Shown here piece after piece: positions 44,836 to 53,107 of a stretch of 64,000 nt of DNA. The stretch's first letter is position 1. Each line of letters starts with the position of its first letter. A program made the translations under genes and the position numbers. The notes under the pieces were generated by a model. The model worked only from the letters and a program-made list of their open reading frames with translations. It did no database searches and had not been told where the DNA came from. This DNA comes from Bog-532 sp963775825 (lineage in GTDB: Bacteria > Actinomycetota > Actinomycetes > Streptosporangiales > Streptosporangiaceae). The stretch lies in NCBI GenBank assembly GCA_963775825.1, contig CAVZKY010000069.1, forward strand, positions 11,854 to 75,853. Direction: 5' to 3'.

Positions 44836-46473
44836 TTGACAGGACCGGCCTCAGGCACATGGCGGGCAGCGCTGTCCCGCCTGCCCGGGTCGCTTCGCCG
44901 CGGCCGATCCCAGGGCGATGCGGGATCCCGCAGCCGGCTCGCGTCCCTGCGATCCGCGCTCTCCCCTGCGCGGCTCTCCCCCGCGCGGATTCGCGCTCTG
45001 ATCGCACAGAACCGGTTGTTCGTACTGATCTTGACCCCGGCGTTCCTGCTGCGCGTAGACACCGAGCTCGGCTACCAGTGGCAGGTCTGGTTCAACGACT
45101 CGTTCCAGTACATGGGCGATGTGATCGGGCTGCACCCGGACGTGACGCGCCCCGCCGGCTACGCGATTTTCCTGAAGCTCCTCGAGCCGCTGCACAGCTA
45201 TGCGGCGGTAACGATTCTGCAACATCTGATGGGCCTATCCGTCGGCGTCATGGTGTACGCGCTGGCCAGGCACCGGTTCGGTGTCCGGCCCTGGATAGCC
45301 TCGCTGGCTGCGGTCCCGGTGCTCTACGACGGCTTCCAGATCCAGCTCGAGCACCTGATTCTGAGCGACGTGCTCTTCGAGTTCCTGCTCGCCCTGGCCA
45401 CCACGCTGCTGCTGTGGGAGCCCAATCCGGGCTGGAAGCGCTGCTCGCTGATCGGGCTGATCCTCGGCGTGTCAGCCACGGTCCGCTCGGAGGGGGATGC
45501 CTTCCTCGTCATCTTCGTCGCGTACATGCTCATCAGGCGGATCGGCTGGCGCGCGGTCCTCGGCACCATCGTGGCCTGCCTCACCCCGGTCCTGCTGTAC
45601 TGCACCTGGTTCTACTCGGCGTACGGGCAGTTCGCGATGACCGACAGCACCGGCGTCTTCCTCTACTCGCGCGTCATGGCCTTCGCCGAGTGCTCCAAGA
45701 TGCACGTGCCGACCGACGAACTGTCGCTATGCACGACGACACCGCCGGACAAGCGGCCGATGTCGCAGTCCTACATCTGGACGAACATCTCGCCACTGGA
45801 CCGATTCCCCCCGAACAAGTTCTCGCCGCTGCCGAACCAGCTCGCCGAGGACTTCGCCAAGCGCGCGATCATCGCCCAGCCGCTGGGCTACGCGCAGATC
45901 GTGGCGTACGACACGGCCCGGGTCTTCGAGTGGCGGCGCTACATCTTCCCGAATGCGGCCACCTACGACGAGTATGTGTTCGGCTATCGCTCGCTGCCGA
46001 TCCCGGCCTGGGCGCGCGGGCACGTCGGCTCCTACAACTCCGACGTCGCCTATTACGTCCGCGGTAATGCGGAGACCAACGTCGTCGAGCCGTTCGCCGG
46101 GGTCATCCGGACGTGGCAGCGCTACATCTGGCTGCCAGGCTCGGTGTACGGCGCCATCCTCGTCGTCGGGCTGGGCGGCATGGTGCTGTCCTGGCGCCGG
46201 CTGGGCGGTGAGGCCACGATGCCCTGGGTGATCTCGGTCGCCCTCATCGTCGCCCCGGCCGCGACGGCGGAATTTGACTACCGCTACGTGCTGCCGGCCG
46301 TACCGTTCGGCTGCCTCGCGGCGGCCATGGCGTTCGGCCGGGACATGCCCGCCCGCAAGTGGCTGGACGCCCGCCGGGCCCGCAAGTCCGGCGGAGGGGC
46401 GCCAGACGGCCAGGAAGGCCGGGCAGGCCCCACCGGTCAGGAGCTGACCCGCGGCGAGACGGCCGCTTCGTAG
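44836..46473 (+). CDS. Polytopic membrane protein, GT-C glycosyltransferase-like
   Basis: This 545-aa protein has a ~55-residue Arg/Ser-rich N-terminus and about ten hydrophobic helices, with a long extracytoplasmic loop in the second half (roughly residues 270-420). The layout and RVDTELGYQWQVWFNDSFQY after the first helix resemble polyprenyl-phosphate-sugar-dependent glycosyltransferases, but I cannot name a family. The start is TTG 44836, supported by AAGGAGG 7 nt upstream. It is divergent from the GT2 gene, which may supply its donor. Its last 36 bp overlap the end of rsmI. Confidence 0.75.
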   Translation: MTGPASGTWRAALSRLPGSLRRGRSQGDAGSRSRLASLRSALSPARLSPARIRALIAQNRLFVLILTPAFLLRVDTELGYQWQVWFNDSFQYMGDVIGLHPDVTRPAGYAIFLKLLEPLHSYAAVTILQHLMGLSVGVMVYALARHRFGVRPWIASLAAVPVLYDGFQIQLEHLILSDVLFEFLLALATTLLLWEPNPGWKRCSLIGLILGVSATVRSEGDAFLVIFVAYMLIRRIGWRAVLGTIVACLTPVLLYCTWFYSAYGQFAMTDSTGVFLYSRVMAFAECSKMHVPTDELSLCTTTPPDKRPMSQSYIWTNISPLDRFPPNKFSPLPNQLAEDFAKRAIIAQPLGYAQIVAYDTARVFEWRRYIFPNAATYDEYVFGYRSLPIPAWARGHVGSYNSDVAYYVRGNAETNVVEPFAGVIRTWQRYIWLPGSVYGAILVVGLGGMVLSWRRLGGEATMPWVISVALIVAPAATAEFDYRYVLPAVPFGCLAAAMAFGRDMPARKWLDARRARKSGGGAPDGQEGRAGPTGQELTRGETAAS

Positions 46474-47342
46474 ACGAGCCGCCGGGGCAACCCGGCTTCG
46501 GCGGCGACCGCGGCGACCGCGTCCTTGCGTGACGACCCGCTGGCGACCCGGCGATCCACCTCGGCGGCAGCCGCGCTGACGCCGGCGGCGCGGGCCTCCG
46601 GGCTCGCGGCGGTGGCGCCGCCGACCACCAGGGTGATCTCACCGCGCAGGCCGCCGTCCGCCCAGGCGGCCAGTTCCCCGAGTGGGCCGCGACGGATCTC
46701 CTCGTGCGTCTTGGTCAGCTCACGGCACACGACGGCGCGACGTTCCTCCCCGAATGCCGCCGCCAGCTCGCGGAGCGTGGTCCCGGCCCGGCGCGGTGAC
46801 TCGAAGAACACCATCGTCCGCGGCTCACCGGCCAGCTCAGCGAAGCGACGGGCCCGCTCCCCCCCGCCGCGCGGCGGAAAGCCCTCGAAGCAGAACCGGT
46901 CCGTGGGCAGGCCGGAGACGGCCAGGGCGGCGGTCACCGCCGACGGCCCCGGCAGGACGGTCACCCGGATTCCCGCGGCCGCGGCGGCGGCGGTCAGCCG
47001 GTAGCCGGGATCGCTGACCCCGGGCATGCCGGCGTCGGTAACCAGGAAGACGTCACGGCCTGCGCGCAGTTCGGCAAGCAACTGGTCCTGGCGCCTGGCC
47101 TCGGCCGCATCCCAGTACGAATACACCCGGCCGGTCAGCTTGATGCCCAGGCGGCTGGCCAGCCGTCGTAGCCGGGTCGTGTCCTCCGCCGCGATAACCG
47201 GGGCCGCAGCCAGCTCAGCGGTGAACCGGCCCGATGCATCGTCCAGGCGGCCGATGGGGGACGCGGCCAGAATCAGCGTGCCCGCCGCCGGGAGCTGCGT
47301 ATCGCCGGTGGGATCGCTGGGAATTTCCTCTCTGCCGCGCAT
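46437..47342 (-). CDS. rsmI: 16S rRNA (cytidine1402-2'-O)-methyltransferase
   Basis: This tetrapyrrole-methylase-fold enzyme (301 aa) methylates C1402 in the decoding centre. TLILAASPIGRLDDAS, VTDAGMPGVSDPGYRL and RFCFEGFPPRGG are characteristic. The gene is back to back with pmt, 49 bp apart, an arrangement also seen in Streptomyces. Confidence 0.94.
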   Translation of the reverse strand: MRGREEIPSDPTGDTQLPAAGTLILAASPIGRLDDASGRFTAELAAAPVIAAEDTTRLRRLASRLGIKLTGRVYSYWDAAEARRQDQLLAELRAGRDVFLVTDAGMPGVSDPGYRLTAAAAAAGIRVTVLPGPSAVTAALAVSGLPTDRFCFEGFPPRGGGERARRFAELAGEPRTMVFFESPRRAGTTLRELAAAFGEERRAVVCRELTKTHEEIRRGPLGELAAWADGGLRGEITLVVGGATAASPEARAAGVSAAAAEVDRRVASGSSRKDAVAAVAAEAGLPRRLVYEAAVSPRVSS

Positions 47343-47391
47343 TCAGTTTCCTTCTCTACGGCCGGGTCCTCATCCCGTACGATATGCATCG

Positions 47392-48957
47392 ATGGCGGCA
47401 ACTGAGGCCGGCGTACCGGCTACCGAAACGGCGAGCGAGCCGACGGCGCTACGCGACCGGCTCGTCTCCTCGCTCCCGGGCGACAAGGTGCTGGGCTGGC
47501 TCGGCCCCCTGCTGGTCACCGCGTTCGGCGCATACCTGCGGTTCAACCGGCTCGCGGTGCCGCGCACGCTGATCTTCGACGAGACGTATTACGCCAAGGA
47601 CGCGTACAGCCTGCTCAAGTTCGGCGTTGAGCGCAATCCGGTACACAACGCCAACGCGCTCATCCAATCGGGCAGCACGCACATTTTCGCGTCCGGGGGC
47701 GAATACGTGGTGATGCCCCCGCTCGGAAAGTGGATCATCGCCGGCGGGGAATGGCTCTTCGGCCTGAACTCCTTCGGCTGGCGCTTTTCCGCTGCGGTGT
47801 TCGGCTCACTCGCCATTCTGCTGATCAGCCGTATCACCCGGCGGATGACGCGGTTGACCCTGCTGGGCTGCATCGCCGGCCTGCTGATGTCGCTCGACGG
47901 CCTCGAATTCGTCATGAGCCGCACGGGCATACTCGACATCTTCCTGATGTTCTTCGTGCTGGCTTCGTTCGGCTGCCTGGTCATCGACCGCGACGTTTCG
48001 CGGGCGCGGCTGGCCAAGGCGGTGGCCGCGCGGGGCGTCAGCGGCGGGGGTCCGGGAATCGGGATTCACTGGTGGCGGGTCGCGGCGGGCTTCTTCATTG
48101 GCTGTGCCTGCGCCTGCAAGTGGGATGCGGTCTGGTACCTCCTCGCGTTCGCCGCCCTGGCGGTCGCCTGGGACGTCGGGGCACGCCGGGCCGCAGGTAT
48201 CACCCACTTCTGGCGTGGCGCGCTGGTGCGGGACGCCAAATGGCTGCCGCTCACCTTCGGGGTGCTCCCGCTGGCGGTTTACATTGCCTCCTGGACCGGC
48301 TGGTTCGCCTCACCGGACGGCTACGACCGGAACTACGCCGCCACCGTGGGCGTGCACACCCCAGTGCTCTCCCCCCTGTACTCACTGTTCGAGTACCACG
48401 TGGCGATGCTGCGGTTCGGCGTGGGCCTGTCCGTACGTCATCCGTACGAGTCCCAGCCGTGGGACTGGTTGGTGTTGTCCCGGCCGGTCGCTTACTACTA
48501 TTCCGCGCCGACGACCGGCGCCGCGTGCCGGGTGGCGCCGCACTGTTCCCAGGAAGTGCTCGCGATCGGCACCCCGGCGATCTGGTGGGCGTCCATCCCG
48601 GCACTGGCCTTCTGCCTGCTCTGGTGGCTGCTGCGCCGTGACTGGCGAGCGGGCGCGACGGTGCTGGCGGTCGCGGCGGGCTGGCTGACCTGGTTCCCGT
48701 TCGTCTCGCGGACGAAGTTCTTCTACTACGCCACCGAGTTCGAGCCGTTCCTGATCCTGGCCATCGTCTTGTGCATAGGGCTGATCATCGGGCCAGTACG
48801 CGCGAGCGTCGCGCGCCGGTCGGTCGGCGCGGCCATCAGCGGTGCCTACCTTCTGGTGGTGCTGCTGAACTTCGTTTACCTGTACCCGATCCTGGCGGGC
48901 AAGGTCATTCCCTACTCGTCCTGGCTATCCCATATGTGGTACCACGGCTGGATCTGA
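47392..48957 (+). CDS. pmt: Dolichyl-phosphate-mannose--protein mannosyltransferase
   Basis: This GT-C membrane enzyme (521 aa) transfers mannose from polyprenyl-phosphate-mannose to Ser/Thr of secreted proteins. The catalytic FDETYYAKDAYSLLKFG lies in the first loop near residue 65 and ~10 hydrophobic helices follow, with a large loop (residues ~300-385) before HPYESQPWDW, a family motif. I start at ATG 47392 (MAATEAGV); the ~120 upstream open codons are the antisense of rsmI. Confidence 0.92.
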   Translation: MAATEAGVPATETASEPTALRDRLVSSLPGDKVLGWLGPLLVTAFGAYLRFNRLAVPRTLIFDETYYAKDAYSLLKFGVERNPVHNANALIQSGSTHIFASGGEYVVMPPLGKWIIAGGEWLFGLNSFGWRFSAAVFGSLAILLISRITRRMTRLTLLGCIAGLLMSLDGLEFVMSRTGILDIFLMFFVLASFGCLVIDRDVSRARLAKAVAARGVSGGGPGIGIHWWRVAAGFFIGCACACKWDAVWYLLAFAALAVAWDVGARRAAGITHFWRGALVRDAKWLPLTFGVLPLAVYIASWTGWFASPDGYDRNYAATVGVHTPVLSPLYSLFEYHVAMLRFGVGLSVRHPYESQPWDWLVLSRPVAYYYSAPTTGAACRVAPHCSQEVLAIGTPAIWWASIPALAFCLLWWLLRRDWRAGATVLAVAAGWLTWFPFVSRTKFFYYATEFEPFLILAIVLCIGLIIGPVRASVARRSVGAAISGAYLLVVLLNFVYLYPILAGKVIPYSSWLSHMWYHGWI

Positions 48958-49063
48958 GCCGGCATTCAGCCTGCTCACAGCTGGGAAGCTGTAGCCTACG
49001 GGCAAGATCATAGGCGTTTGTGATTTGCGTTACATTACCGAGCTTTCCCAGCCTCCCAAACGT

Positions 49064-49077
49064 CTACTTAGAAGTAG
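49064..49077 (+). promoter_or_regulatory. Palindrome just upstream of the SigR-like gene
   Basis: CTACTTAGAAGTAG has 6-bp arms with a 2-bp centre and ends 25 bp before the start codon, within an AT-richer leader. It could be an operator or a leader hairpin; no assignment is possible. Confidence 0.4.
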
Positions 49078-49102
49078 CAATGATCGAGCCCGGAGAGAAC
49101 CG

Positions 49103-49822
49103 ATGAGTGCCAGTGATGGGGCCGCCGACAGCCGTGCCCGGTTCGAGCGTGATGTCGTGCCTCAACTCGGCCAGCTTTATCCCGCTGCCCTGCGGATGAC
49201 CCGCAACCCGACGGACGCCGAAGACCTCGTGCAGGAGACGTCGGCCAAAGCGTATGCGGCCTTCCACCAGTTCCAGACCGGGACGAACCTCCGGGCGTGG
49301 CTGAACCGCATCCTCACGACCACGTTCATCAACGTGTACCGGAAGCGGAAGCGGGAGCCGCAGCAGGCGCTGGGCGGCGATCTGGCGGACTGGCAGATGT
49401 CGGCGGACCGGCTTTCGCCGCCCTCGCCGTCGGCAGAGGCCGAGGCGCTGGACCGGATCACCGACTCCGACCTCCTGCGCGCACTGCGCGAGCTGCCCGG
49501 CGAGTTCCGGACGGCTGTGTACCTCGCCGACATTGAGGGATACCCCTACCGGGAGATCGCGGAGATGATGGGCACGCCGATCGGCACCGTCATGTCCCGG
49601 CTGCACCGCGGCCGCCGGCGGCTCCGCGAGCAGGTGACCGAGCACAGCTTTCCCGCGAGGCCGGCCGACACTGCGTTAACCCGGGGGGGCGACCCCCCGG
49701 AACCCCCCGCTGCGCTCCGCGCCCGCGCGGTGGTACCTCGCCGACACACCGGCCACTCACCCGGACCTTCGGCCCGGGTTCGCTGGGCCGGTAACGAGCG
49801 CCTCGCCGTGGAACGGCACTGA
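49103..49822 (+). CDS. SigR/SigH-type ECF sigma factor with a repeat-encoded tail
   Basis: The core (about residues 10-182) matches thiol-oxidative-stress sigma factors: region 2 ALRMTRNPTDAEDLVQETSA and AYAAFHQFQTGTNLRAWLNR, region 4 LRELPGEFRTAVYLADIEGY and MMGTPIGTVMSRLHRGRRRL. I start at ATG 49103 with GGAG 7 nt upstream. The protein should end soon after LREQVTEHSF; the last ~55 residues come from the GC-rich repeat that begins at 49675. The usual downstream rsrA anti-sigma gene is absent. Confidence 0.88.
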   Translation: MSASDGAADSRARFERDVVPQLGQLYPAALRMTRNPTDAEDLVQETSAKAYAAFHQFQTGTNLRAWLNRILTTTFINVYRKRKREPQQALGGDLADWQMSADRLSPPSPSAEAEALDRITDSDLLRALRELPGEFRTAVYLADIEGYPYREIAEMMGTPIGTVMSRLHRGRRRLREQVTEHSFPARPADTALTRGGDPPEPPAALRARAVVPRRHTGHSPGPSARVRWAGNERLAVERH

Positions 49823-50190
49823 GCTCCCGCTGACAGCACGGGCCTTCACTCACCCGGACCATCGCGCCGGGTTCGCTGGGCCGGAAACGATCGCCTGGCC
49901 GGACCCGCAGTTCCCGCCGCGGCCACCGAGAGACCCGCGGGGAATTCCCGCTCACCCGGACCTTCGGCCCGGGTTCGCTGGGCCGGTAACGATCGCCTCG
50001 CCGAAACCCGCTGCAGTTCCCGCCGACAGCACCGGCCACTCACCCGGACCTTCGGCCCGGGTTCGCTGGGCCGGTAACGATCGCCTCGCCGAAACCCGCT
50101 GCAGTTCCCGCCGACAGCACCGGCCACTCACCCGGCACCTTCGGCCCGGGTTCGCTGGGCCGGTAACGATCGCCTCGCCGAAACCCATCG
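49678..50190. repeat. Tandem ~88-bp repeats downstream of the SigR-like gene
   Basis: After one C-run/G-run element at 49678-49712, five copies of a unit built on CACCCGGACCTTCGGCCC, TTCGCTGGGCCGGTAACG and GCCTCGCCG begin near 49754, 49847, 49949, 50037 and 50125; the last three are nearly identical and 88 bp apart. Related copies lie at 14.06-14.35 kb in both orientations. No gene is supported up to 50296. Confidence 0.85.
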
Positions 50191-50296
50191 TGGCGGAGCC
50201 ATGCGGATGCCAGAGACCAGGTCACAGCCCATACGCCGAGGCCAGGCAGCATCCGGAGCGCCTGCCGGGCCGGGCCGCCAAGCCCGCAGGCCACGG

Positions 50297-51544
50297 TCAG
50301 CCTGCCCGCTCGTAGGGGAACTGCTCGGTGAAGGCCGGCCGCAGGTCCGACAGCCAGGTCGCGGACGGATCGAAGCGCGCGAAGAACGGGCGGCCCACGA
50401 GTTCCGGCCGCCGGGCCTGGATCAGGTGCAGAACGAAGACTTGCTGCCCGGCTACGTCGGCGACCCCGTCCACGCACACCTTTCCGGGGGTCGCCGACAT
50501 GGAGGGGCCGCGCACCGTCCGGCACAGCCCGGACACGCTCGTATACGCCTCGCGGAAGATCTCGTGCGCGCGAGCCAGCGGCACCGCGAAGTAATCCTGA
50601 GGGCCCGTATCGCGCTCCACGAACATGTAATAGGGGATCATCCCCATCCGCGTCTGCGCCCGCCACATGGCCGACCAGGCCTGCGGCGCGTCGTTGATCG
50701 TGCGGATCAGCGGGGCCTGGGTGCGGATGACGGTGCCGGTGTCCCAAATGCGGCGCACCGCCTCGGCGACCAGCGGGGGCTCCAGCTCACGCGGGTGCGA
50801 AAAGTGGGCCATCAGCGCGAGTGTGCGCCCGGACGCCTGCACCTGCTCGAAGAGCCGCAGCGTGGCCGCGGCGTCCGGATCGCCGACGAACCGCTGCGGC
50901 CAGTACGCCAGCGACTTGGTCCCGATCCGGATCGACTCCAGCTGCTCCAGCGCCGGATCGAGGAGTGGCTCGATGTAACGGCGCAGCACCGGCTCGCCCA
51001 TGATCATCGGGTCGCCGCCCGTGATCAGCACGCTGGTCACCTCGGAATGCTCCCGCAGGTAGGCCACGAGCGAGGCGATGTCGTCGGTGGCCATCTTCAG
51101 GTCCGGCTCGTCGACGAACTGGGCCCACCGGAAGCAGTACGTGCAGTAGGTATGGCAGGTCTGCCCCTGCCGGGGGAAGAACAGTACCGTCTCCGGGTAC
51201 TTGTGCTGCAGGCCTCGCAGCGGGGCTGAAGCCAGCTCGGGCATGTTCAGGGCCAGCTGGCCCCCGGGATGCGGATTGAGGCGCATGCGGACCTCATGCG
51301 CCAGGGCGCGCACCTCGGCGTCCGGCGCACCCGCCGCCAGCGCCGCGGACAGCCGGCTGACGTCGGCCTGAGGAAGCATGTCGGGCTGCGGGAAGACCAG
51401 CCGGTAGATGGGGTCGTCCGGGGCCAGGTCCCAGTCGATGAGCTCCTCGGCCACGTACGCATTGGTCCGGAACGGCAGGACGGTGGCGACCGCGCGGACG
51501 GCGAGCCGGGTATGGGCGGGCAGCCCGGCTCGCTGCGTGAGCAT
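50297..51544 (-). CDS. KamA family radical SAM protein (lysine 2,3-aminomutase-like)
   Basis: This 415-aa enzyme has the radical SAM cluster motif CHTYCTYC near residue 130, preceded by ETVLFFPRQGQ, and the VLITGGDPMIMGEPVLRRYI segment of aminomutases. PLP-binding lysine placement cannot be verified by eye. Family-like sequence (RFRAYTAKHLD) continues upstream of ATG 51544 to an in-frame stop near 51632 without an ATG, GTG or TTG, so the true N-terminus is uncertain and another sequence error is possible. The substrate is unknown. Confidence 0.8.
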   Translation of the reverse strand: MLTQRAGLPAHTRLAVRAVATVLPFRTNAYVAEELIDWDLAPDDPIYRLVFPQPDMLPQADVSRLSAALAAGAPDAEVRALAHEVRMRLNPHPGGQLALNMPELASAPLRGLQHKYPETVLFFPRQGQTCHTYCTYCFRWAQFVDEPDLKMATDDIASLVAYLREHSEVTSVLITGGDPMIMGEPVLRRYIEPLLDPALEQLESIRIGTKSLAYWPQRFVGDPDAAATLRLFEQVQASGRTLALMAHFSHPRELEPPLVAEAVRRIWDTGTVIRTQAPLIRTINDAPQAWSAMWRAQTRMGMIPYYMFVERDTGPQDYFAVPLARAHEIFREAYTSVSGLCRTVRGPSMSATPGKVCVDGVADVAGQQVFVLHLIQARRPELVGRPFFARFDPSATWLSDLRPAFTEQFPYERAG

Positions 51545-51991
51545 GTCCAGATGCTTCGCGGTATAGGCCCGGAAGCGGCGGCCCGGACTCTGCTCCCCCG
51601 TCTGGGCCGGGTTGACGTGCTGGAGCTGAAGTCACGCAGCTCCCTCGATGAAACTCCCCCGATCGGCACCTTTCCAGACGCTTATACGCACCGAAAAGTT
51701 GCTTCCTGTGCACCCTGCGCCGCGCGAACCGATTCCTGGGGCTCCCCGCGCCCCAGTCCCCGCCGCCCGCTGCCATGGCCATGGCCATGGGGCGCCATGT
51801 CGTCAGTGGCGGCCCAGCCGGTAGGGTCAGATGCCGCAGAAATGATAACGACGGGCCGTCGCCGGCGGCTACAGACACGCTGGAGAGGTGCCGTGGCCTG
51901 CGTCAACCGCTGTCCCGCAGGGCCTGCCAGCCTGCGGGGACCCGCGCCGGCCGGCCGCGCGGCCGCGCGCTGAGCCCCGGCCGGGTATCTC
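51545..51991. other. Intergenic region between the divergent KamA-like and plsX genes
   Basis: The part to about 51632 probably encodes the missing N-terminus of the KamA-like protein. The rest holds no supportable gene; a CCATGG-rich stretch (CCATGGCCATGGCCATGG) lies at 51775-51790. Confidence 0.5.
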
Positions 51992-53068
51992 GTGACTCCG
52001 GATTCCAGCCTCCCGGCCGCTGATCCTTCCCGGGTCGTGGCGGTGGACGCTATGGGCGGCGACCACGCGCCCGGCGAGATCGTGGCCGGCGCCCTCGGTG
52101 CGCAGCGCGATCACGGTGTCGAGATCATTCTGGCTGGGCAGCCGCAGCTGGTGGCGGCCGAGCTCGCCACGCTCGGCGCCGCCCCCGACGAGGTCGCCAT
52201 CGCCCCGGCGGAGGACGTGCTGGGCATGGACGAAGGCGCCCTGGCCATCCGCCGCCGGCCGCGGTCCAGCATCGCGGTCGCCTGCCAGCTGGTCCGGCGC
52301 GGTCAGGCGGCCGCGGTGGTGTCAGCCGGATCGACCGGCGGGATCGTCACCACCGCCCGGCTGCGGCTGCGGCCGCTCGCGGGCGGGGTGCGGCCCGCGC
52401 TCGCTGCCGTACTGCCCAGCCTGCCCCGGCCCACCGTGCTCATCGACGTGGGCGCGACCGCGGATCCAAAGCCGGAGATGCTGGTCCAGTTCGCCCAGCT
52501 CGGTGTGGCCTACGCGCAGGTGACCCTCGGCATCCAGGCTCCGCGGGTGGGACTGCTGACCATCGGGGCCGAGCCCGGCAAGGGAAACAAGCTGACCAGG
52601 GACGCGCACGAACTGCTCACCGCGGATCCGGCCCACGGGGCCTCCCCGCTGAGCTTCGCGGGGAACATCGAAGGCGGCGACCTGATGGCCGGCAAGGTAG
52701 ACGTGATCGTCACCGACGGGTTCACCGGGAACGTAGCCCTGAAGACACTGGAAGGATCGGTCCGCTTCGCGGCCGCGCAAGTCCGGGAAGCGGTCTTGGC
52801 CAACCGGGCGGCCCGGCTCGGTGCGATGCTGCAGCGCCGCGCGTTCCGGGAAATGGCCGAGCGGCTTGAACCGGAGACCTACGGCGGGGCGGCGCTGCTC
52901 GGACTGGGCGGGACGGTCGTCATCGCGCACGGCGCAAGTACGGCCCGGGGCGTGCAGTCCGCATGCGTCCTGGCCGATGAGCTGGCCCACGGCCAGATCG
53001 TGGACAAGGTCAGGGAACGGCTGGGAACCGGGCGGAGCGGTCATTTCCGGCGCCGCCCGGCTGGATAA
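51992..53068 (+). CDS. plsX: Phosphate acyltransferase
   Basis: This enzyme converts acyl-ACP to acyl-phosphate for phospholipid synthesis (358 aa). VVAVDAMGGDHAPGEIV at the start, VVSAGSTGGIVTTARL, IGAEPGKGNKLTRDAHELL and VIVTDGFTGNVALKTLEG are family signatures. Start is GTG 51992. It is not next to rpmF or fabD, where plsX often lies. Confidence 0.94.
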   Translation: MTPDSSLPAADPSRVVAVDAMGGDHAPGEIVAGALGAQRDHGVEIILAGQPQLVAAELATLGAAPDEVAIAPAEDVLGMDEGALAIRRRPRSSIAVACQLVRRGQAAAVVSAGSTGGIVTTARLRLRPLAGGVRPALAAVLPSLPRPTVLIDVGATADPKPEMLVQFAQLGVAYAQVTLGIQAPRVGLLTIGAEPGKGNKLTRDAHELLTADPAHGASPLSFAGNIEGGDLMAGKVDVIVTDGFTGNVALKTLEGSVRFAAAQVREAVLANRAARLGAMLQRRAFREMAERLEPETYGGAALLGLGGTVVIAHGASTARGVQSACVLADELAHGQIVDKVRERLGTGRSGHFRRRPAG

Positions 53069-53107
53069 TGCGGAGCTTCGGGTAAGCACCGCCGATAGTC
53101 TAGAGAC

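Noticed and set aside
49747..50190. Possible CRISPR array
   Set aside because: Whole 88-bp units are repeated with no unique spacers between short repeats; the same holds for 59466-59977.
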